From assembly GCF_000497445.1 (NCBI RefSeq), contig NZ_CM002285.1:8843426-8861106 (forward strand): a stretch of 17,681 nucleotides of DNA. Reading direction: 5' to 3'. Source of the DNA: Streptomyces roseochromogenus subsp. oscitans DS 12.976. Lineage in GTDB: Bacteria > Actinomycetota > Actinomycetes > Streptomycetales > Streptomycetaceae. The notes beneath the pieces were generated by a model, which saw only the letters and a program-made list of their open reading frames with translations, was not told the origin of the DNA and did not search any database. A program made the translations under genes and the position numbers. Below, one piece after another: positions 1 through 9,514 of this stretch (within the stretch, counting starts at the first letter, position 1; every line of letters starts with the position of its first letter).

Positions 1-939
<939 letters not shown>

Positions 940-943
<4 letters not shown>

Positions 944-2931
944 GACGCTGCGGGCCCTCCGATCCGGGGCGTCGATCGCCCGACGTGGAGTACGTGCGCC
1001 GGCGCGCTGCCGGGCGTCAGACGCACGTAGTTGGTCCTGCCCCAGTGGTACGTCTCGCCCGTCAGTTCATCGTGTACCGACAGGGCGGCGTGCCAGTCCA
1101 GGCCGAGTTGCGGCATGTCCAACGAGACCGTGGCCTCCTGGGTGTGGTGCGGGTCGAGGTTGACGACCACGATGACCGTGTCCGCGCCCGTGCTCTTGCT
1201 GTAGGCGAGCACGGAGTCGTTGTCGGTCTGGTGGAAGCGGAGGTTCCGCAGGCGCTGTAGCGCGGGGTGCTCACGCCGGATGGTGTTGAGCTTGGTGACG
1301 AGCGGTGCGATGGTACGGCCCTCGCGGGCGGCGGCTTCCCAGTCACGCCTTCTGAGCTGGTACTTCTCCGAGTCGAGGTATTCCTCGCTGCCCTCTCGCA
1401 GCGGGGTGTTCTCACACAGTTCGTAGCCGCTGTAGATGCCCCAGGCGGGGGAGAGGGTCGCGGCGAGCACGGCACGCACCTCGAAGGCGGGCCGGCCGCC
1501 GTGCTGGAGGTAGGCGTGCAGGATGTCCGGGGTGTTGGCGAAGAAGTTCGGCCGCATGTAGGCCGCCGCCTCGCCCGCCAACTCGCTGGCGTAGTCGGTG
1601 AGTTCCCGCTTGCTGTTGCGCCAGGTGAAATAGGTGTACGACTGCTGGAAACCGATCTGGGCCAGAGTGTGCATCATCGCCGGGCGGGTGAACGCCTCGG
1701 CCAGGAAGATCACGTCCGGGTCCGGGCCGTTGACCTCGGCGATGACCCGCTCCCAGAAGACGACCGGCTTGGTGTGCGGATTGTCGACCCGGAAGATCCG
1801 CACCCCGTGACCCATCCAGTGCCGCAGGACGCGTACCGTCTCGGCGACCAGCCCTTCCAGGTCCGCGTCGAAGGCGACCGGATAGATGTCCTGGTACTTC
1901 TTCGGCGGGTTCTCGGCGTAGGCGATCGTGCCGTCGGGCCGGTGGTGGAACCACTCGGGGTGCTTGTGCACCCAGGGATGGTCGGGCGAGCACTGCAACG
2001 CGAAGTCGAGGGCTACTTCCAGCCCGAGTGCGCGGGCCTCGCCGACGAAGAAGTCGAAGTCCTCGATCGTGCCGAGGCCGGGGTGGACGCTGTCGTGGCC
2101 GCCCTCGGGGGAGCCGATCGCCCAGGGCACGCCGACGTCGTCCGGGCCGGCGGTGAGCGTGTTGTTACGGCCCTTGCGGAAGGTCGTGCCGATCGGGTGG
2201 ACGGGCGGGAGGTAGACCACGTCGAAGCCCATGTCCGCGATGGGCTTCAGCCGGCGCGCGGCCGTACGGAACGTGCCGTGCGGCTGCTCGGCGGTGCCCT
2301 CCGAACGCGGGAAGAACTCGTACCAGGAGCCGTACAGGGCGCGTTCACGCTCCACCAGCAGCGGCATCGGATCGGACGCGGTCACCAAATCCCGCAGCGG
2401 GTGCCGGGCCAGCAACGCGTCCACCTCGGGTGACAGGGCTGCCTTCATGCGCTCGTGCACCGGCAGGGAGTCGTCGCCGAGAGCCTGCGCCGCGGCGAGG
2501 ACCAGGCTTCGCTCCGGGCCCTTCGGCACCCCGGCGGCCGCACGCTCGTACAGCCCGGCGCCCTCCTCCAGCACCACCCCGATGTCGATCCCGGCCGGCA
2601 CCTTGATCGCGGCGGTGTGCCACCAGGTCGCCAGTGGATGGCTCCAGGCCTCCACCCTAAAGGTCCAGCGGCCCGTCGCGTCCGGGGTGATCTCCGCGCC
2701 CCACAGGTCGCTGCCGGGGGACAGCTCACGCATCGGCGTCCACGGGCCGCGGCGGCCCTTCGGATCGCGCAGGACCACATTGGCGCCCACGGCGTCGTGC
2801 CCCTCGCGGAACACGGTGGCCGTCACCCGGATGGTCTCCCCGGCCACCGCCTTCGCCGGGCGCCTGCCGCACTCCACGGCCGGCCGGACGTCACGTACCG
2901 GTACACGGCCGATGGCCGGGGTCCTGCGCAT
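940..2931 (-). CDS. glgE: Alpha-1,4-glucan:maltose-1-phosphate maltosyltransferase
   Basis: GlgE transfers maltosyl units from alpha-maltose-1-phosphate onto alpha-1,4-glucans (GH13_3). The product is 663 aa, the normal family length. Seen: an N-terminal beta-sandwich beginning [32 protein letters not shown] (about 237-248), the YQDIYPVAF region (346-354), [10 protein letters not shown] with predicted nucleophile Asp383, and FLAEAFTRP with predicted acid/base Glu412. A C-terminal beta domain includes VIVVVNLDP. The reading frame extends upstream to 3123, but the ATG at 2931 is chosen: it has a near-perfect GGAGGTG (2938-2944) and the protein then starts like other GlgEs, while the extra 64 residues are basic and unlike the family. 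Its stop overlaps the treS start. A 12-bp hairpin lies just upstream of the ribosome binding site. Confidence 0.97.
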
Positions 2932-2950
2932 GTATTTCACCTCCGCCGTG

Positions 2951-2981
2951 CGCGAAGCCGGGCACCCTGCCCGGCTTCGCG
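2951..2981 (-). promoter_or_regulatory. Perfect hairpin in the glgE leader
   Basis: CGCGAAGCCGGG (2951-2962) and its exact complement (2970-2981) form a 12-bp stem with a 7-base loop. In the glgE direction it ends about 6 bases before the Shine-Dalgarno GGAGGTG and has no T tract after it. It lies between the upstream DUF5133 stop and glgE. It could be a transcription attenuator or weak terminator for DUF5133, an mRNA processing or stability element, or a modulator of glgE translation. The structure is read directly from sequence; its function is inferred. Confidence 0.55.
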
Positions 2982-3037
2982 ATCCGAGAGGGGCCGACCG
3001 ACGCCGGCCCGAGGGGAACGCCTTGTACGGTGCCAGC

Positions 3038-3337
3038 TCAGGGGCTTGGCGCCGTGGAACGCCGCTCCGATGGCGGCGCCCTTCTGGCCGACCTGCGTGA
3101 CCGCGGCCGTCCGTCCTGCTCACGCAGGTAGCTGACCAGAGTGGTGCGCAGATAGCGCTCGGCGGCTTCCGCGGCCTCGCGGGCGCAGCGTTTGCCCATC
3201 AGCACGCACAGCGTGTAGCCCGAGTCCTCGAAGGTGACCCGGACCGTGCGGTCGTGGGGCGAGGCGAGCATCACGCGCTCCCACGCCCGGTAACGCCGCA
3301 ACGCCCGGGCCACTTCGGCCTTGGCGGGTAGCAGCAT
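3038..3337 (-). CDS. DUF5133 domain-containing small protein
   Basis: This 99-aa protein has no known biochemical function. Its core, starting MLLPAKAEVARALRRYRAW and continuing through DSGYTLCVLMGKR and a REAAEAAERYL helix, matches my recollection of the Streptomyces DUF5133 family (an N-terminal MLxP start, an RYR helix and a YTLCVxxG motif). Homology is recalled, not searched. The reading frame is open up to 3412, but the ATG at 3337 gives the family-typical start with GAAGAGGG just upstream. The C-terminal 25 residues (RPRSRRSARRAPPSERRS) are basic and probably disordered. It lies 106 bp upstream of glgE on the same strand and is divergent from the GHKL-like gene, so it may be the first gene of the glgE operon. 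No signal peptide or membrane segment is seen. Confidence 0.8.
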   Translation of the reverse strand: MLLPAKAEVARALRRYRAWERVMLASPHDRTVRVTFEDSGYTLCVLMGKRCAREAAEAAERYLRTTLVSYLREQDGRPRSRRSARRAPPSERRSTAPSP

Positions 3338-3676
3338 TGCCCTCTTCACCTTCCACGCTCTCGACTGGGCGCGTTCCCGACGGTCGGGTGGTGTCCGCGC
3401 GCGGGAGGGCACGGCACCGTTACGGCGATCGAGGCTTTCACTTATGGTGCACGGACGACGACGCAGCGTCTTGTTGGATCTTCAACGACGAGTGACGGCG
3501 AGAAGTGGTGCCTGATGCTCGTGTTGCACGAATGGCGTAGCGGCCGCACCGTAGAGGTGACTCAGACGCGATCAGCGCTCACGCTAAGTGTCCGGAATGT
3601 CTTCCGGACAGGCTTCCGGGATCCCTCCCGGACGGGCGAGGGGAGCGAGAGCTTCGCCGGTGAGGAGCAAGCGACG
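3338..3676. promoter_or_regulatory. Divergent intergenic region of the glucan locus (339 bp)
   Basis: No convincing gene lies between the DUF5133 start and the GHKL-like protein start. An in-frame upstream extension of the latter (ATG at 3515) is possible but lacks a ribosome binding site and would translate the hairpin repeat. The region should contain promoters in both directions. I could not assign -10/-35 boxes with confidence, nor a MalR-type (LacI family) operator. The distinctive content is the 12-bp-period repeat at 3589-3632. Confidence 0.5.
3589..3632 (+). repeat. 12-bp-period TCCGGA repeat forming two hairpins
   Basis: The hexamers TCCGGA, TCCGGA, TCCGGG and CCCGGA begin at 3591, 3603, 3615 and 3627, exactly 12 bases apart. 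TCCGGA is itself palindromic, so adjacent copies pair: TGTCCGGAA (3589-3597) with TTCCGGACA (3602-3610), and TCCGGGA (3615-3621) with TCCCGGA (3626-3632), each with a 4-base loop. The element ends 44 bases before the ATG at 3677, so it lies in the probable 5' leader of the GHKL-glgX operon. It could be a multi-site operator (spacing a little over one helical turn) or RNA hairpins. Confidence 0.7.
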
Positions 3677-4383
3677 ATGAAGACCGCAGTGCCCTGCTAC
3701 TTCCACATCGACGTGGAAGTCAGCCCGGAACGGGTGGGACAGGTCAGCCGCATCCTGGCCGCCCACCTTCGCTACTGGGACCTCGAGAACCTCGCGGTCC
3801 CCGTCTGCAGTGGCGCCGAACTGCTGCTGCGGGCGATCGACCAGCACGCCACCGACAAGCACACGTCGATCGAGCTGTGGTGGAACGGCCAGCACCTCAT
3901 CACCGCCTTCGGGGACGACGACCCGGATCTGCGCCCCGACCAGGAACTGCGTGACTGTCTCGCCGACATCGCCGCCATGAGCGACGGCTGGGGCTGCTGC
4001 GCCTCGGACAAGGGCAGCAAGATCATCTGGTTCTCGCAGCGCGCCCGTGCCGGCGAGCGCGTCCCGCTGGTGCCGACCGCCCCCGCGCCCACGCTGCGGC
4101 AGGGCCTGAAGGTGCCGCGCGAGCTGCCGGTGGCGGTGCTGACCGCTCCGGCGGCAGCGGTGGACGAGGCGTTTGCCGCGGCGGCTGCTCTTCCGGACGA
4201 CGCGTTTGCGGTGCCGGCCGCGGTTCTGGATGAGGTGTTTGCGGTGCCGGCCGCGGTTCTGGGCGAGATGTTCGCCGCGGAGGCCGCGGTTCTGGAAGAG
4301 GAGTTCGCCGCGCCTGCCGCTGTTCCAGGCCGGGCGCTCGCCGCGTCGGCGGCTGTTCCGGGCGGTGCCCCGGAAGGCAGCCG

Positions 4384-4387
<4 letters not shown>
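3677..4387 (+). CDS. GHKL (RsbW-like) ATPase-fold protein with 11-residue-repeat tail
   Basis: This is a 236-aa cytoplasmic protein. Residues 1-122 resemble the small HATPase_c_2 proteins of actinobacteria: an N-box-like AELLLRAIDQHA (47-58), a G1-like ITAFGDDDPDLRP (75-87), and the ending WGCCASDKGSKIIWFSQ (105-121). The Mg-binding Asn expected in the N-box is Arg52, so ATP binding or kinase activity is doubtful. After a Pro/Ala linker, residues 163-228 are six 11-residue repeats of the type DEVFAVPAAVL. The ATG at 3677 is chosen for its SD (GAGGAG) and because the protein then begins at the conserved MKTAVPCYFHIDVEV; an in-frame ATG at 3515 lacks an SD. The stop overlaps the glgX GTG start (GTGA), implying coupled translation. 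Its role next to a debranching enzyme is unknown; a regulatory or scaffold role is inference. Confidence 0.88.
4163..4360 (+). repeat. Six tandem 33-bp (11-codon) repeats
   Basis: The repeats encode DEAFAAAAALP, DDAFAVPAAVL, DEVFAVPAAVL, GEMFAAEAAVL, EEEFAAPAAVP and GRALAASAAVP. Copies 2 and 3 are nearly identical at the DNA level, including T-ending or T-rich codons (gtt, ttt) that are uncommon in the neighbouring genes. This suggests recent expansion. A more degenerate unit (VAVLTAPAAAV) precedes the array and a partial one follows. Such an array could vary in copy number between strains. Confidence 0.9.
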
Positions 4388-6528
<2,141 letters not shown>

Positions 6529-6572
6529 GTACCTGTCTGTCTGCGGGTGACACCGACGCTCCCCCACACTCG

Positions 6573-6597
6573 GCAGGGGGCTGGTCCGTGCCCCTGC
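6573..6597. terminator. Hairpin between convergent glgX and VOC genes
   Basis: GCAGGGG (6573-6579) pairs perfectly with CCCCTGC (6591-6597) across an 11-base loop, directly abutting the VOC gene stop. There is no T tract on either strand, as is common for Streptomyces terminators. Its place between convergent genes suggests a bidirectional terminator. Confidence 0.5.
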
Positions 6598-7407
6598 TCA
6601 GCGAGCCCGGCGTGCCGTCACAGTGAACTGCGCGCCGTCCGGATCACGAAGGATCGCCTCGTCCTCCTCCTCGCTCAGCACACTGCCCCCGTGCTTCTCG
6701 GCCGTGCGGGCGCAGCCCAGGACGTCCGCGACGGCGAAGTGGATCTGCCAGTGCGGCCGTACGGAGGGATCCGGTGCCGACTCCACCGCGCCCGAGTCGA
6801 TCCGGGCAACGATGTCGCCCTCGCTGCGCAGCACCACCTCGCCGCCCTCGTACTCCACCTCGCAGCAGCCCGGCTTCCCGGACGCCCAGTCGAGGATCTC
6901 GCCGTAGAACAGCGCGGCGTCGAAGGCGTCGCGCGTGTGCAGCCGGATGAAGGTCGGCGACGCCCGCCGCCAGGCCTCCCAGTTGCCGACCAGTTCCCCC
7001 TGCCAGATGCCGAAGGTGGCCCCGTCCCGGTCGGCGAGCAGCGCGGCCCGGCCCGGCGGGAAGGACAGCGGCCCGACGGCCGCCGTACCGCCGCGCTCGC
7101 GGGCCCGGGCCACCGCCACATCGGCGTCCGGCACGGCGAAGTACGGCGTCCACGCCACCGCCATCTGCCACATGGCGGCGACGGCGGCGATCCCCGCCAC
7201 CGGCACCCCGTCCGCCAGCGCTATGCGGAAGTGCTCGCCGAGCTTGGCGCCGCGCCAGCGCCAGCCGAGCACGGCCGTGTAGAAGTCCTGGGTGGCCTGG
7301 AGGTCACGGCTGGTCAGGCTCACCCAGCACGGCGCGCCGAAGACGGAGTGCGTGGAGACGACGTCTCGCTTGCGCGGTCCACCGCCGGCGGAGGCGTTGT
7401 GGTTCAT
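6598..7407 (-). CDS. VOC (glyoxalase/bleomycin resistance fold) family protein, two domains
   Basis: This 269-aa protein is built from two vicinal-oxygen-chelate modules, about residues 22-137 and 150-266. Each begins with a metal-site-type strand (GAPCWVSLTSRDLQATQDFY; PTFIRLHTRDAFDAALFY) and ends with a DRDGATFGIWQ or DPDGAQFTVTA strand. The pattern matches actinobacterial two-domain VOC proteins, often annotated as glyoxalase or hydroxylase-like; the substrate cannot be told from sequence. The ATG at 7407 is preferred over the upstream in-frame extension to 7506 because the added residues are not domain-like; the SD is weak (AGGACG). It converges on glgX and is divergent from the ANTAR gene. 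Cytoplasmic, no signal peptide. Confidence 0.88.
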   Translation of the reverse strand: MNHNASAGGGPRKRDVVSTHSVFGAPCWVSLTSRDLQATQDFYTAVLGWRWRGAKLGEHFRIALADGVPVAGIAAVAAMWQMAVAWTPYFAVPDADVAVARARERGGTAAVGPLSFPPGRAALLADRDGATFGIWQGELVGNWEAWRRASPTFIRLHTRDAFDAALFYGEILDWASGKPGCCEVEYEGGEVVLRSEGDIVARIDSGAVESAPDPSVRPHWQIHFAVADVLGCARTAEKHGGSVLSEEEDEAILRDPDGAQFTVTARRAR

Positions 7408-7535
7408 ATGAGTCGCGTCCTGCTCTCGGGGCCGGGCGGCCACCGGTCTGGCACCAGTGTCCAACCGGAAGGGGGTCGGATGCCTGTCGAGGACCACCGG
7501 TGGCATCGGCGCAGGCCGCCGAGGACGATGGGGGC

Positions 7536-7850
7536 ATGGGAGCGAGTGAGCCCGAACGGATCTCCGAGCTGCAGGCGCAAGTGGACCAGTTGAAGGAGGC
7601 CGTGGCCTCTCATGCGGTCGTCGACCAGGCGATCGGGATGATGGTGGCCCTGGGCCGAGTGACCCCGGACGAGGGCTGGGAGGTGCTGAAGGAAGTCTCC
7701 CAGCACACCAACATCAAGCTGCGCAACATCGCCGAGCTGATCCTCATCTGGGGTCGCCGCGGCGACATCCCGCCTGAGGTCAGCGCCGCCCTGGAAGACG
7801 CCCTGGACCGGTACGGCCCCACACAGGTGCCGGGCGCCCCGGAAGCGTGA
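7536..7850 (+). CDS. Stand-alone ANTAR domain protein
   Basis: This 104-aa protein consists of a short N-terminal helix or coiled coil (ERISELQAQVDQLKEAV, about 7-23) followed by an ANTAR domain (about 24-75), with VVDQAIGMMVALGRVTPDEG and LLKEVSQ-like VLKEVSQHTNIKLRNIAELIL. ANTAR domains are RNA-binding antiterminators, usually fused to GAF, PAS or receiver sensors. No sensor is present here, so activity would depend on dimerisation or a partner. The ATG at 7536 has GAGGA ten bases upstream; an in-frame GTG at 7500 would add 12 residues. It is divergent from the VOC gene and convergent with the sigma-factor gene. Targets are unknown. Confidence 0.88.
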   Translation: MGASEPERISELQAQVDQLKEAVASHAVVDQAIGMMVALGRVTPDEGWEVLKEVSQHTNIKLRNIAELILIWGRRGDIPPEVSAALEDALDRYGPTQVPGAPEA

Positions 7851-7931
7851 GCCGCGGCCGGGGAGCTTGGCGGGGCCGACCGCGCTGCTGGGTCCGGCGG
7901 GGACGGAGGGGGCCGGCGGGGGCCGGAGCGT

Positions 7932-8723
7932 TCAGTGGACCTCGGCGAGCAGTTCCTCGCGCAGCCGGTCGAAGCAACCGGTGAGCAGCCGGGAGACGTG
8001 CATCTGCGATATGCCGAGCTGCTGGGCGATCGTGCTCTGTGTCATCCCGCCGAAGAACCGCAGGTAGAGGATGGTGCGCTCGCGTTCCGGCAGCGCCGCG
8101 AGACACGGCCTGACAGCGGCCCGGTCGACCACGAGGTCGTAACCGGGGTCGGGACCGCCGAGCGAGTCCCCGAGGGCGTAGCCGTCGCTGCCGGCCACCT
8201 CGGCGTCCAGGGACAGCGCGGAGAAGCATTCCAGCGCCTCCATGCCGGTGCGCACCTCGTCCTCGGTGAGCCGCGTGTGGGCGGCGATCTCCGCCACGGT
8301 GGGCGGGCGCCCCGGGGTGTTCTGGGCCAGTTCCTTCGCGGCGGAGCGGACCCGGTTGCGCAGGTCCTGCACCCGGCGGGGCACGTGCAGGGTCCACATG
8401 TGGTCGCGGAAGTGGCGCTTGATCTCACCGGTGACGGTGGGTACGGCGTACGCCTCGAAGGCGCGGCCGCGCTCCGGGTCGTAGTGGTCGACGGCCTTGA
8501 CCAGACCGAGGGCGGCCACCTGGTACAGGTCCTCCAGGGCCTCCCCGCGGCCGCGGAACCGCACGGCGATCCGCTCGGCCATGGGCAGCCACAGTCGGAC
8601 CAGTTCATCCCGCAGCTCCCGCCGCTCCGGGCCGTCGGGCAGCCTTGCGAGCAGCTCGAAGGACTCTTCGGTGTCGGGGGCGTCGTCGTGCGGGTGGGCT
8701 TTTGTGCTGCCGGTGACACGCAT
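7932..8723 (-). CDS. RNA polymerase sigma factor, SigB/SigF/SigG family
   Basis: This 263-aa group 3 sigma factor belongs to the stress and sporulation type common in Streptomyces. Region 2 spans about residues 38-112 (EDLYQVAALGLVKAVDHYDPERG, FEAYAVPTVTGEIKRHFRDH, WTLHVPRR), region 3 about 116-175 (PTVAEIAAHTRLTEDEV), and region 4 about 205-258 with helix-turn-helix MTQSTIAQQLGISQMHVSRLL (227-247). The ATG at 8723 follows AGAGAGGTG; the frame is open to 8882 but the extra residues are not family-like. No anti-sigma or anti-anti-sigma gene is adjacent; the only GHKL-fold candidate in the window is the distant protein at 3677. A SigB-type promoter lies upstream, suggesting autoregulation or cascade control. 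The family paralogue cannot be named from sequence alone. Confidence 0.95.
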   Translation of the reverse strand: MRVTGSTKAHPHDDAPDTEESFELLARLPDGPERRELRDELVRLWLPMAERIAVRFRGRGEALEDLYQVAALGLVKAVDHYDPERGRAFEAYAVPTVTGEIKRHFRDHMWTLHVPRRVQDLRNRVRSAAKELAQNTPGRPPTVAEIAAHTRLTEDEVRTGMEALECFSALSLDAEVAGSDGYALGDSLGGPDPGYDLVVDRAAVRPCLAALPERERTILYLRFFGGMTQSTIAQQLGISQMHVSRLLTGCFDRLREELLAEVH

Positions 8724-8858
8724 GGTGCGCACCTCTCTCAACAGGTGCTGGATGAACAGACACCGTGGGAGGTGCGCTCGGACCAGGTACGGGCATTGGG
8801 ACGACCGAGGGGGCCGGCTCCCACGGGCGTGCCTCCGGTCCGAAGCACTGCTGTGCGC

Positions 8859-8884
8859 ATTCCCGCTAACGGATATCACCAAAC
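8859..8884 (-). promoter_or_regulatory. Candidate SigB-type promoter for the sigma-factor gene
   Basis: On the minus strand GTTTGG (8884-8879) is followed after 14 bases by GGGAAT (8864-8859). This resembles the GTTT / GGGTAT pattern known for the SigB/SigF family, with one mismatch in the -10 box. It would give a leader of about 130 bases before the ATG at 8723. Assignment is by eye. Confidence 0.4.
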
Positions 8885-8918
8885 AAATGGGTGAAATAGG
8901 GACGCGGTCTGGCTGTTC

Positions 8919-8946
8919 TTGACCTGCTGTTGACGGGCATTAATCT
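8919..8946 (+). promoter_or_regulatory. Candidate housekeeping promoter for the marR-ABC operon
   Basis: TTGACC (8919-8924) and TAATCT (8941-8946) are spaced 16 bases apart, a good match to the vegetative (HrdB) pattern. The transcript would start near 8953, about 18 bases before the GTG start of the MarR gene. A second TTGAC occurs at 8930. The adjoining dyad would place repressor over the -10 and start site. Confidence 0.5.
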
Positions 8947-8961
8947 CTGTAGCAGAGGTAA
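8941..8961. promoter_or_regulatory. Candidate MarR operator dyad
   Basis: CTCTG (8945-8949) and CAGAG (8953-8957) are perfect inverted arms around TAG. A/T-rich flanks (TTAAT on the left, GTAAT on the right) extend the symmetry imperfectly. It overlaps the -10 box and likely start site of the downstream marR gene, the typical place for autorepression. Confidence 0.5.
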
Positions 8962-8970
8962 TCTTCTTAT

Positions 8971-9456
8971 GTGGAACCCGAAACAGCGCGGCAAGCGGTA
9001 GCGGTGTCCGAGACCCTCCCGGAAGAGCTGGCGGACACGCTGGTGCGCATCCAGCGGCTGATCCGGCGGCGGCTGCGCGGCGGGATGACCCTGCCCCGCC
9101 TGCGCGGTGCCGAGGTGGAACTGCTGCGGCTGGTCGAGGCCCGGCCCGGCATCGGCATCTCGGACGCGGCGAGGGCGCTGCACCTTGCGAGCAACTCCGT
9201 GTCGACCCTGGTCAACCAGCTCGTCCGGGACGGTTTCCTGCTCCGCGAGACCGACCCCGCCGACCGGCGCGCCGCGCGGCTGCGGCTGACCGAAGCCGCC
9301 GAGAAGCGGCTCGGCGACTGGCGGCGACGCCGGGCCGAACTGGTCGTCCGGCATGTGTCCCTGCTCGACGAGGCCGACCAGGAGGCCCTGCGCGCGGCCC
9401 TGCCGGCCCTGCGCAAGCTGGCCGCCGGCCTGCACGAGGAGGCCGAAGACGGATGA
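8971..9456 (+). CDS. MarR-family transcriptional regulator
   Basis: This 161-aa regulator has the MarR winged-helix core: helices around 45-72 (RGAEVELLRLVEARPGIGIS), recognition helix NSVSTLVNQLVRDGF (75-89) and wing RETDPADRRAARLRLT (92-107). Flanking helices would form the dimer interface. The start is the GTG at 8971 with AGAGG about 12 bases upstream. It heads an operon with an ABC exporter, so it probably represses that exporter and itself and is relieved by a ligand; the ligand is unknown. Its stop overlaps the ATG of a tiny reading frame (ATGA at 9453-9456). It is divergent from the sigma-factor gene with 247 bp between starts. Confidence 0.94.
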   Translation: MEPETARQAVAVSETLPEELADTLVRIQRLIRRRLRGGMTLPRLRGAEVELLRLVEARPGIGISDAARALHLASNSVSTLVNQLVRDGFLLRETDPADRRAARLRLTEAAEKRLGDWRRRRAELVVRHVSLLDEADQEALRAALPALRKLAAGLHEEAEDG

Positions 9457-9494
9457 CGGAGGCCCACGAGCATGCGGAGGTCCAGACACCGTGA
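9453..9494 (+). CDS. Possible 13-codon coupling ORF (MTEAHEHAEVQTP)
   Basis: This ATG-started reading frame overlaps the marR stop (ATGA) and ends in a TGA that overlaps the next GTG (GTGA). GAGGAGG (9436-9442) lies 10 bases before the start. Probably it is a translational-coupling or leader peptide rather than a functional protein. Its ending EVQTP is shared with the next mini-ORF because of a 20-bp duplication. Confidence 0.4.
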   Translation: MTEAHEHAEVQTP

Positions 9495-9514
9495 CGGAGG
9501 TCCAGACACCATGA
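9475..9514 (+). repeat. Tandem 20-bp duplication carrying SD and start codon
   Basis: Copy 1 (9475-9494) and copy 2 (9495-9514) differ at one position only: the start codon is GTG in copy 1 and ATG in copy 2. Each copy carries CGGAGG, then CAGACACC and the start. Because 20 is not a multiple of three, the duplication changes frame and creates the second mini-ORF. Confidence 0.95.
9491..9514 (+). CDS. Possible 7-codon coupling ORF (MTEVQTP)
   Basis: This GTG-started frame overlaps the preceding mini-ORF stop and ends in a TGA overlapping the ABC ATPase ATG (ATGA at 9511-9514). GGAGG lies 10 bases upstream, the same spacing as its neighbours. It may simply be a by-product of the 20-bp duplication. 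Confidence 0.35.
   Translation: MTEVQTP

Noticed and set aside
2932..3123. 64-residue N-terminal extension of GlgE
   Set aside because: The extension is Arg/Pro-rich and overlaps the DUF5133 3' end, while a strong SD precedes the ATG at 2931.
3515..3676. Extended N-terminus of the GHKL-like protein from the ATG at 3515
   Set aside because: There is no ribosome binding site, the added residues are not family-like, and the region contains the hairpin repeat. The ATG at 3677 has an SD and a family-like start.
4163..4360. CRISPR-like array, suggested by the 33-bp periodic repeats
   Set aside because: The repeats are contiguous, degenerate and in frame inside a gene, with no spacers; they encode an 11-residue protein repeat.
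7851..7931. Terminator between the ANTAR and sigma-factor genes
   Set aside because: The segment is G-rich with TCCGGC and GCCGGA arms more than 20 bases apart; no compact stem is convincing.
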